Assembly (NCBI GenBank): GCA_017543005.1
Contig: JAFWEA010000179.1
Location: 1 to 10,228 of the forward strand
From: Solobacterium sp.
GTDB lineage: Bacteria; Bacillota_I; Bacilli_A; Erysipelotrichales; Erysipelotrichaceae
Direction of reading: 5' to 3'
DNA: 10,228 nucleotides
Part shown: in pieces, positions 1 to 5,593 of the stretch
Layout of the letters: each line of letters opens with the position of its first letter
Numbering within the stretch: position 1 is the first letter of the stretch
Position numbers and translations under genes: made by a program
The notes under the pieces: model-generated
What the model saw: only the letters and a program-made list of their open reading frames with translations
What the model was told of the DNA's origin: nothing
The model's database searches: none

Positions 1-341
1 AAATACTGCTGGTTTATCTGGCAATCATGCTGGCTCTGATTATCCTGAGCCGGCTGGTCTGGATATTCGGTGATGACCCGATCGGTCTGATCCTGGTTTT
101 CTTTTTCCTGGTTCCGGGCATCAGTTTTGTGTTTGCCCTGGCCCTGGGCAGGACCGGACCGTTCTGGCAGTTCCCGGTCATTGCCGGCTGTGCCAATGTG
201 CTGAACTACATGTGCAATTCCATGATGCATTTTAAGCTGGCACCGGACATCGGCACACTGTGGGTATTCGGCCTGGCCTTTGCGGGGGCCCTGGCGGGTG
301 TCCTGCTGACCCGTATCATCCGCCGGCTGAGAAAAAAATGA
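1..341 (+). CDS. Small integral membrane protein, 3' part only
   Basis: The reading frame is open from the left edge (codons in phase from base 3) to TGA at 339-341, giving about 112 residues. It is very hydrophobic, with three to four predicted membrane segments separated by short loops, and ends in a basic cytoplasmic-looking tail (RRLRKK). An ATG exists at base 27, but nothing like a Shine-Dalgarno sequence precedes it and hydrophobic sequence continues upstream, so I take the gene as truncated by the window rather than starting there. No catalytic motif or known family is recognisable, so the function is unknown. It converges on the PfkB kinase gene and is followed at once by a hairpin terminator, so it is probably the last gene of an operon entering from the left. 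Confidence 0.6.
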   Translation, partial: ILLVYLAIMLALIILSRLVWIFGDDPIGLILVFFFLVPGISFVFALALGRTGPFWQFPVIAGCANVLNYMCNSMMHFKLAPDIGTLWVFGLAFAGALAGVLLTRIIRRLRKK

Positions 342-347
342 AGTGCA

Positions 348-374
348 AAAAGAATCCTGGCAAAGGATTCTTTT
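348..374. terminator. Bidirectional rho-independent terminator
   Basis: A perfect 10-bp inverted repeat pairs AAAAGAATCC (348-357) with GGATTCTTTT (365-374) around a 7-base loop. The right arm ends in a run of T for plus-strand transcripts. The left arm and the A-run just before it (332-338, 347-351) give a U-run for minus-strand transcripts. It lies between two convergent stop codons (341 and 402), exactly where a shared terminator is expected. Confidence 0.8.
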
Positions 375-401
375 GTATTGCATGAGACATACTATGGTTG
401 T

Positions 402-1346
402 TTATTCCGGATGTTCCCTGAGAAAGGCCAGTACCTGTTCCCGGTTCTTTAAGGCGGCGGAGGCCCCGGCTGCGGTTGTGCAGATGGCCCCGCAGGCATT
501 CGCAAAGTGCAGGGCGTCTACGGTAATACTCCCACGCAGCCATTCACTGACAAAGCCGGCCAGGAAGTTGTCACCGGCCCCGGTCGCATCAACAGCATTG
601 ATGTCATAGGCCGGCAATGTATAAGCCGTTTCGGCATCGCGGTAGTAACAACCCTTCGCGCCGAGCTTGATGATCACATGGCGGACGCCGTACTGCAGGA
701 AGACTTCAGCCATCTCTTCCGGCGTATCCTTGCCGGTATAGTAACGGGCTTCATCCTCATTCGGGGTGATGTAATCAACCAGCGGCAGGTACGGCCGGAT
801 TTCATCCAGCGTGCAGGGCCTGGCGTTGGGCAGTTTGGTGTCCGCAAAGACAGCAATCCCATGCCTGTCGGCAAAGCGCAGAACCGCAGCGGTCACATCC
901 GGATCCGCGAACGGGGCCCGGAAGAGAGAGCCGAGAATCATGGCTTTGGGCAGGTGAATATCAGCCAGATACTGTTCCGGATGGAAGTTGTAAAAGTGCG
1001 ACTGATTTGTGACGGACTGTCTGGTGCCGTCCTCCTTGACAAACATGGTTGTGACCGGGGTCGGCTGTTCGGAGCGCTGAACCAGGGATGTATCGACACC
1101 GGCTGCCTGCAGATGGTGAAGAATCATCTCTCCGGCCTCATCCCGGCCCAGCCGGCAAAGAATCGCCGGCCCGGCCCCCAGTTTTGCCAGAGCCATGGCT
1201 TCGTTGACCGCTTCGCCGCCGACATGGAGCGAACCGGAAACAGCCCGGTAGCCGGAGGCTGATACTGGTTTCGGATCCAGACCTTTGATGATGGAGTCAA
1301 TCAGGGCCGTACCGATACAGAGAACATCATATTCATGTGGTTTCAT
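402..1346 (-). CDS. PfkB/ribokinase-family carbohydrate kinase
   Basis: This 314-residue protein transfers the ATP gamma-phosphate to a sugar or nucleoside hydroxyl in the cytoplasm. Visible signatures are the N-terminal strand YDVLCIGTALID, the substrate-side GGEAVN (43-48) followed by AMALAKLGA, the mid-protein TPNEDEA, and the PfkB signature DATGAGD (253-259), in which D259 is the expected catalytic base and GAG forms the anion hole. The length is normal for the family. I chose the ATG at 1346 because the family begins about here. The reading frame extends upstream to an ATG at 1394, but that codon has no ribosome site and the extra 16 residues look non-homologous. The Shine-Dalgarno GAGG sits unusually close to the chosen start, so the exact start is uncertain. 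It is divergent from an FGGY kinase, and both may serve one catabolic route. Substrate cannot be read from sequence; fructose, ribose and nucleosides are all possible. Confidence 0.88.
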   Translation of the reverse strand: MKPHEYDVLCIGTALIDSIIKGLDPKPVSASGYRAVSGSLHVGGEAVNEAMALAKLGAGPAILCRLGRDEAGEMILHHLQAAGVDTSLVQRSEQPTPVTTMFVKEDGTRQSVTNQSHFYNFHPEQYLADIHLPKAMILGSLFRAPFADPDVTAAVLRFADRHGIAVFADTKLPNARPCTLDEIRPYLPLVDYITPNEDEARYYTGKDTPEEMAEVFLQYGVRHVIIKLGAKGCYYRDAETAYTLPAYDINAVDATGAGDNFLAGFVSEWLRGSITVDALHFANACGAICTTAAGASAALKNREQVLAFLREHPE

Positions 1347-1425
1347 ATCCTCATCATACAGCAGATTCGTCCTTTCTGCCTGTGCACCCGGCATGGCGTG
1401 CTATGATGTTACCGGGAAAAAGCAT

Positions 1426-2721
1426 ATGAAAGTAATCGGACTGGATACAGGCACAACAACCATCAGCGGGGTGCTGCTGAGTGACGGTATCGTCATTGAT
1501 ACATGCACGCTGCCGAATGAGGCCAAAACATATGACGGGGTCTATGCCCTTCAGGATGCGGAACGGATCTTGTCCCTGTGCAGAGAAATCCTGATGCGCC
1601 TGCGGGCGGAGGATGCAGATGCGATTGCCATGACGGGGCAGATGCACGGCATCGTCTATGTCGATGAAAACGGTCAGGCCTGCGGCCAGGCTGTTTCCTG
1701 GCAGGATGAACGGGGCACATTGCCATGGCATGATGACCTGAGTGTCAGCGCGTATATGAGCAAGCTGACGGGATATCCGCTGGCCACCGGATACGGCCTG
1801 GTCACCCTGTATCATGATCTGCAGCAGGGCATTGTGCCGGCCGGGGCTGCGAAGATTACAACCATCCCGGACTATATCGCGATGCGTCTGGGCAATTGTC
1901 AGACACCGCTGATCCATACCACAATGGCCCAGAGCCTGGGCCTGTACCGGGAAGATACAAAAGACTTTGACAGAGATGCTTTGCGGCAGGCGGGGATCAG
2001 CGAATCATTCCTGCCGGCTGTCTCTGATGATATTCAGAAAGTCGGTTTCTATGCCGGAAAGACCCCGGTGTACTGCGCACTGGGCGACAACCAGGCCAGT
2101 GTGTACGGCGCCTGTGCCGGGGTTGCCAGGGTCCTGCTGAACATCGGTACGGGCAGTCAGATTTCCATGATCTCTGATACCTGTATGCATGTGCCGGGAC
2201 TGGATACCAGGCCGTATGTGGACGGGAAATATATCCTGAGCGGCAGCAGCCTCTGCGGCGGAAGTGCCTATGATGTGCTGGTTTCACTGGTACAGGATGT
2301 GCTGCACCAATATGACTGTCCGGTTCCGGAGCAGCTTCTGCAGGGTCTGGACAAGCTGGCTCTCAAGGCGGGCAGTGCCGGCGGTCTGATGGTCGACACC
2401 CGGTTCCGGGGTAGCAGACAGGAACCCGCACGGACCGGCACGATCAGCGGCATCAATATGGAGAATCTGACCCTGGGCAGCCTGGCGTATGGCTTTGCGG
2501 AAGGTGTAGTCAAAGAACTGCATGATTTCTGGCAGCTGATGCCGCAGACGGATCAGATCAGCGATATCGCCGTATCCGGCAATGCCGTCCGGAACAGTGA
2601 ACTTTACAGACAGTTGATCCGGGTTTGGTTCCCGGAACGGAACATACATTTCACGGAACAGAAAGAGGAAGCGGCATACGGGGCAGCCTGTTATGTCAGC
2701 CGGACAGGGAGACAATCATGA
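1426..2721 (+). CDS. FGGY-family carbohydrate kinase, sedoheptulokinase-like
   Basis: This 431-residue protein has the actin-like ATPase fold of FGGY kinases. The first phosphate-binding loop is GLDTGTTT (5-12). The substrate-side motif TGQMHG (70-75) is followed by SWQDERG (from 91). The segment LGDNQASVYG carries the likely catalytic base D221, the second ATP loop is GTGSQ (241-245), and SGNAVRNS (around 384-391) is the C-terminal adenosine-site motif. MHG, WQD and GDNQASVY together resemble sedoheptulokinase (SHPK) more than xylulokinase or glycerol kinase; I infer sedoheptulose or a related ketose as substrate, with moderate confidence. The length is slightly short but complete. The start at 1426 follows GGGAAAA at good spacing. 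An in-frame ATG at 1393 lacks a ribosome site. The stop overlaps the next start as ATGA, indicating coupled translation with the DUF4037 gene. Confidence 0.88.
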   Translation: MKVIGLDTGTTTISGVLLSDGIVIDTCTLPNEAKTYDGVYALQDAERILSLCREILMRLRAEDADAIAMTGQMHGIVYVDENGQACGQAVSWQDERGTLPWHDDLSVSAYMSKLTGYPLATGYGLVTLYHDLQQGIVPAGAAKITTIPDYIAMRLGNCQTPLIHTTMAQSLGLYREDTKDFDRDALRQAGISESFLPAVSDDIQKVGFYAGKTPVYCALGDNQASVYGACAGVARVLLNIGTGSQISMISDTCMHVPGLDTRPYVDGKYILSGSSLCGGSAYDVLVSLVQDVLHQYDCPVPEQLLQGLDKLALKAGSAGGLMVDTRFRGSRQEPARTGTISGINMENLTLGSLAYGFAEGVVKELHDFWQLMPQTDQISDIAVSGNAVRNSELYRQLIRVWFPERNIHFTEQKEEAAYGAACYVSRTGRQS

Positions 2722-3668
2722 GCGATGTAATGGCTAAAAACAGAAGATTCTATGACGAATACGTCGCCGGCATGATTCATGAGAAGTTCCCGGAATATGA
2801 GAACCGGATCGCCGTCGGCATTGCCGGGGAAGGATCGGACTGCTTCGGATATGACGATGTGATCTCACGGGATCATGATTTCGGGACAGGTGTCTGTCTG
2901 TGGCTGACCGATGAAGATATGGAACGTTTCGGCCGGCAGTTGTCGGCGGCCTATGAAAAACTGGTTGCACAGACAGAGCGTTCCTATTACACGGAACGAC
3001 TGCAGGAACGCCGGGGTGTCATGACGATCCATGATTTCTATTCGGATATCCTGCAGATCGACTGTGATGTCGAACACTGCCGGATGAGTGAGGAAGACTG
3101 GCTGAAACTGGATCATACCTGCCTGAAAACAGCGGTCAACGGGGCTGTCTTCCGGGATGATTCAGGTGTGTTCTCGGCCTTCCGGAAGCTGCTTCTGGAT
3201 TACTATCCGGAACGGGTCTGGCGGCTCCGGCTTGCCCAGCAGCTGCATGCCTTTGCGTCCTCGCTGCAGGTCAACTATGCCCGCTGCATGTACCGCAATG
3301 ACCTTGTGGCGGCAGAGCTGTGCCGGGCCGAGGGTCTGCGGGCGGCGATGGAACTGTACTTCCTGCTGAAGCGGGAATATCCGCCCTATTACAAATGGAC
3401 CTTCCGGGCCCTGACGGAACTGGATACGGAAGGGGTATTCACAGCCCGGATCAAAGAACTGGCGGTGACGGCACCAAACCTTGATGCCTGGCGCTCAACG
3501 CCATACCATCCCAGCCGGCCGAACTACAAGGACAGGATTGTCTCGCTGGCCGAAGAAATCGGTTCGGAACTGGAGTGGATGCTCAGGGATCTGCACCTGA
3601 TCCGGAAACCGGGCCGGTACATGGAACTGCATGTGGATGAGGTGCTGCCGGAGACATCGGATATTTAA
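2718..3668 (+). CDS. DUF4037 nucleotidyltransferase-like protein
   Basis: This 316-residue cytoplasmic protein starts at an ATG overlapping the kinase stop codon (ATGA), with GGGAG as ribosome site. Residues 37-56 hold the diagnostic segment GEGSDCFG, then ISRDHDFG. GS at 39-40 followed twelve residues later by D52-x-D54 matches the polymerase-beta nucleotidyltransferase pattern G[GS]...DxD, where the acidic pair binds metal. The middle and C-terminal parts are alpha-helical, rich in Tyr, Arg and Trp, as in other DUF4037 members. The family is widespread in Bacillota; as far as I know its substrate is not established. Because it is translationally coupled to a sugar kinase, nucleotidyl transfer to a sugar phosphate is conceivable, but that is inference only. 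No membrane segment or signal peptide is present. Confidence 0.85.
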   Translation: MSDVMAKNRRFYDEYVAGMIHEKFPEYENRIAVGIAGEGSDCFGYDDVISRDHDFGTGVCLWLTDEDMERFGRQLSAAYEKLVAQTERSYYTERLQERRGVMTIHDFYSDILQIDCDVEHCRMSEEDWLKLDHTCLKTAVNGAVFRDDSGVFSAFRKLLLDYYPERVWRLRLAQQLHAFASSLQVNYARCMYRNDLVAAELCRAEGLRAAMELYFLLKREYPPYYKWTFRALTELDTEGVFTARIKELAVTAPNLDAWRSTPYHPSRPNYKDRIVSLAEEIGSELEWMLRDLHLIRKPGRYMELHVDEVLPETSDI

Positions 3669-3687
3669 GTATTTGAAGTCTGGATTT

Positions 3688-3702
3688 GTCATATAATTTG
3701 AC
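3688..3702 (+). promoter_or_regulatory. -10 element within a near-palindrome, upstream of lipoprotein gene
   Basis: TATAAT at 3692-3697 is a perfect -10 match, 32 bases before the lipoprotein start codon. It lies inside the imperfect palindrome GTCATAT-A-ATTTGAC (six of seven arm positions pair). No good -35 hexamer stands at 16-18 bases. TTGAAG at 3673-3678 is only 13 bases away. The promoter may be activator-dependent, or the match may be fortuitous in an AT-rich gap. Confidence 0.4.
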
Positions 3703-3729
3703 TGGATACAAAAATTTGGAGGAAACGAA

Positions 3730-4149
3730 ATGAAGAAAAATATGATCAAGGTCATGGCTGCAGCGATGCTGGCGGCCGTTGCGCTGGCCGGCTGCACAAA
3801 GTCGGAACTGGTCTGCGATGCCGCCGACAGCAAGGACATTGTCATTACCGCAAACCGGGCGGCCAAGGACGCTTTTGTCCTGTCCGGTTCGCTGGAAGTG
3901 GCCGAAGGTGAAACCATCAGGATCAAGCCGGAACTGAGCCGGGGTGCCGTGATGATCGAACTGATTGCCGAACCGGAAGAGCAGAGCATGGAAGAGCTGC
4001 CGGATACGGAAGCGGCCGCATCTGCGGTATTTGAAGTGTCCGGAACCGGGGAAGTGACAACCGATCCGGCGGATATGTCGGGCAGCTATTGGGTCCGTAT
4101 CACAGTGACTGAAAAAGCAACCGGCACAGTCCATGTGATTGCCGAGTAA
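3730..4149 (+). CDS. Small acidic lipoprotein of unknown function
   Basis: A 139-residue secreted lipoprotein. The signal peptide has a basic N-terminus (MKKNMIK), a hydrophobic alanine-rich core and a lipobox LAGC with Cys22 as the predicted lipidation site, so the mature protein of about 118 residues would be anchored to the outer face of the membrane. The mature part is acidic and predicted to be mostly beta strand, with a Glu/Ala-rich stretch near residues 76-97 and a final strand containing YWVRITVTEK. There are no further cysteines after residue 29 and no enzyme motif, and I do not recognise the family. A strong Shine-Dalgarno sequence (GGAGG at 3718-3722) precedes the start. It appears to be a single-gene unit: an AT-rich gap with a -10 element lies before it and a stem-loop with a T-rich tail lies after it. 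Confidence 0.82.
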   Translation: MKKNMIKVMAAAMLAAVALAGCTKSELVCDAADSKDIVITANRAAKDAFVLSGSLEVAEGETIRIKPELSRGAVMIELIAEPEEQSMEELPDTEAAASAVFEVSGTGEVTTDPADMSGSYWVRITVTEKATGTVHVIAE

Positions 4150-4177
4150 TCAGCCGCTGACAAAGCAGACTTTCCGG

Positions 4178-4240
4178 GATTTGATGATATTGGAGGTATT
4201 ATCCTTTATAATAAATATCAAATCTCTTTTATTATTTTAT
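4178..4240 (+). terminator. Long interrupted stem-loop with T-rich tail, probable terminator
   Basis: Three consecutive helices can stack. GATTT (4178-4182) pairs with AAATC (4220-4224), GATATT (4186-4191) with AATATC (4214-4219), and TATTAT (4197-4202) with ATAATA (4208-4213). The right side is continuous, while the left has bulges GAT and GGAGG, and the loop is CCTTT. A T-rich tail (TCTTTTATTATTTTAT) follows. Its place 29 bases after the lipoprotein stop suits a terminator, but the stem is AT-rich and bulged, so a processing or regulatory structure is also possible. Confidence 0.5.
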
Positions 4241-4257
4241 CGGATTGAAAAGACGGC

Positions 4258-4286
4258 TTCCGGCTGATCCCGGTAATCTGCCGGAA
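4258..4286. repeat. Inverted repeat in intergenic region
   Basis: TTCCGGC (4258-4264) and GCCGGAA (4280-4286) form a perfect 7-bp GC-rich stem around a 15-base loop. There is no T-run after it, so it is not a standard terminator. It sits between the lipoprotein terminator-like hairpin and the promoter of the STAS operon, and could be a regulator site or chance in CCGG-rich DNA. Confidence 0.35.
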
Positions 4287-4310
4287 AAGACAGAATTAAA
4301 AATTCCCTGA

Positions 4311-4339
4311 TAAACATCATGTCATTTTGCCATTAAAAT
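4311..4339 (+). promoter_or_regulatory. Candidate sigma-A promoter of the STAS-PHP-phosphatase operon
   Basis: TAAACA (4311-4316, four of six to TTGACA) and TAAAAT (4334-4339, five of six to TATAAT) are 17 bases apart. Transcription would begin near 4346, giving a leader of about 45 bases before the STAS start. No sigma-B-like GTTTAA/GGGTAT pair was seen, so the operon does not obviously autoregulate through a sigma-B type factor. Confidence 0.45.
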
Positions 4340-4349
4340 AGTATTTGTA

Positions 4350-4367
4350 AGGATTATCAATATTCCT
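4350..4367. promoter_or_regulatory. Near-palindrome at the expected transcription start
   Basis: AGGATTAT-CA-ATATTCCT pairs at seven of eight arm positions (the fifth is T/T). It lies 10 bases after the candidate -10 element, where a repressor operator commonly sits. As RNA it would be a weak hairpin 23 bases before the STAS start codon. Confidence 0.3.
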
Positions 4368-4390
4368 GTGTAAAAGAAGGAGAAGAAACC

Positions 4391-4687
4391 ATGACCATTA
4401 CCAAGACACTGAACGGAACCGAACTGACTCTTGCCCCGGAAGGCCGGCTCGATACAACAACATCACCGGAACTTGAGGCACTGCTGAAGGAGTCGCTGGA
4501 CGGGGTGACTGCCCTGACCTTTGACTTTGCCGGACTGGAATACATTTCCTCGGCCGGTCTGCGGGTGCTGCTGGCGGCACAGAAGCTCATGAACGGCAAG
4601 GGCACAATGAAAGTTCTGCATGTCAATGATGTCATTAAGGAAATCTTTGAAGTAACCGGCTTTAACGACATTCTGACAATCGAATAA
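4391..4687 (+). CDS. STAS-domain anti-sigma-factor antagonist (SpoIIAA/RsbV family)
   Basis: A 98-residue single-domain STAS protein, normal length for the family. Visible features are the opening strand with EGRLDTTTSPELE (17-29), the strand LTFDFAGLEYIS, and the phosphorylation loop SSAGLRVLL starting at S53. By alignment on the GL pair, S54 is the likely phospho-acceptor, corresponding to the serine of the DSSGLG/DSTGLG loop in SpoIIAA and RsbV; the preceding Asp is replaced by S53. In family terms, the phosphorylated form is inactive, and the form dephosphorylated by a PP2C enzyme binds an anti-sigma kinase and releases its sigma factor or other partner. The PP2C phosphatase two genes downstream is the obvious activator. 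A strong AAGGAG precedes the start. It is the first gene of the operon. No anti-sigma kinase lies next to it. Confidence 0.92.
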   Translation: MTITKTLNGTELTLAPEGRLDTTTSPELEALLKESLDGVTALTFDFAGLEYISSAGLRVLLAAQKLMNGKGTMKVLHVNDVIKEIFEVTGFNDILTIE

Positions 4688-4698
4688 TCAGCCGGGTT

Positions 4699-5586
4699 AT
4701 GAACGGAATGATTGACCTGCATATGCACACAACGATCTCCGACGGTACGGACACACCGGAGCAGATCCTTTTCAATGTGAAAAATGCAGGTATTAAACTT
4801 TTTTCCGTTACAGACCATGATGCCCTGGCGGGCAGTATGATCATCCCCGGCCTGCTGCAGGAAGATGATCCGGCCTTCATTGCCGGAGTGGAGTTTTCCT
4901 GCCGGGATGATGAGGGACAATATCACATTCTCGGATACGGGTATGATCCGGCCGGCGAAGCGATTCAGAACCTGGCGCAGATGACCCATGCCCGCCGTAT
5001 GAAGAAAGTGCGGGCCAGACTGGATTATCTGGCTGCCGAACACAACGTTCATTTCCCCGAAGAGGAAATAAAGAACCTGCTGGCTCTGCCCAATCCCGGC
5101 AAGCCGCACATCGGCAACCTGATGGTGAAGTACGGCTATGCCGCCACGAAGGAAGAGGCAATTACCGACTATATCAACGGCATACATTTCCCGCATGACT
5201 GGGTGGATCCGCAGGATGCCATCAAGGCGATCCTGGCTTCCAATGGCATCCCGGTGCTGGCCCATCCGACCTACGGCAGCGGGGACCAGCTGATCCTGGG
5301 CGAGGAAATGGATGACCGGCTGGCCCGGCTGACGGGCTACGGTCTGCAGGGCCTCGAGGTGTTCTATTCCGGCTTTACAGGTAAAATCCGGCAGGAGCTT
5401 CTCGCTTTTGCCGGACAGTATCATCTGTATGTGACGGCCGGCAGTGACTATCACGGAACCAACAAACTTGTGCCGCTGGGTGATACCGGTCTGGATAAAG
5501 CGGAAGAATTCCCATCCGGCCTGACAGAATTCCTGGCTGTCTGCCGCACATATACAGGCAGAGACAACGAAAGAAAACCGGAGTAA
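4699..5586 (+). CDS. PHP-domain phosphoesterase (YciV/RNase AM-like)
   Basis: A 295-residue cytoplasmic metal-dependent phosphoesterase with a full set of PHP metal ligands: DLHMHTTISDG (H8, H10, D15), TDHD (D39, H40), GVEFS (E65), KPHIG (H137), LAHP (H189) and GSDYHG (D250, H252). Length and motif order fit the subfamily of E. coli YciV (RnmA, also called RNase AM), which includes a 5'-to-3' exoribonuclease and 3',5'-nucleoside bisphosphate phosphatase activities. The exact substrate here is inferred only at family level. It begins 11 bases after the STAS stop with only a weak ribosome site (CCGGG), so translation is probably coupled; an alternative ATG at 4708 would remove three residues. 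It sits between an anti-sigma antagonist and its presumed phosphatase, which is unusual placement. Confidence 0.87.
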   Translation: MNGMIDLHMHTTISDGTDTPEQILFNVKNAGIKLFSVTDHDALAGSMIIPGLLQEDDPAFIAGVEFSCRDDEGQYHILGYGYDPAGEAIQNLAQMTHARRMKKVRARLDYLAAEHNVHFPEEEIKNLLALPNPGKPHIGNLMVKYGYAATKEEAITDYINGIHFPHDWVDPQDAIKAILASNGIPVLAHPTYGSGDQLILGEEMDDRLARLTGYGLQGLEVFYSGFTGKIRQELLAFAGQYHLYVTAGSDYHGTNKLVPLGDTGLDKAEEFPSGLTEFLAVCRTYTGRDNERKPE

Positions 5587-5593
5587 TACAGAT

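Noticed and set aside
27..341. A complete 104-residue membrane protein starting at base 27
   Set aside because: No Shine-Dalgarno precedes the ATG and the hydrophobic frame continues to the window edge, so it is annotated as partial.
507..1262. A 251-codon plus-strand frame opposite the PfkB kinase
   Set aside because: The minus-strand product has both PfkB signatures; the plus-strand product has none and no ribosome site.
1392..1407. TATGAT (1402-1407) as -10 of the FGGY kinase, overlapping an imperfect palindrome CATGGCGTGCTATG
   Set aside because: No -35 partner is present, and the resulting leader would be only about 12 bases and begin inside the ribosome site. The palindrome has two mismatched position pairs in 14 bases.
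4184..4267. A 27-codon hydrophobic open frame starting MILEVLSFII in the lipoprotein-STAS gap
   Set aside because: Considered as a leader peptide or small membrane toxin. The upstream GGGA is a poor ribosome site, its codons coincide with the stem-loop described there, and AT-rich DNA readily gives such peptides.
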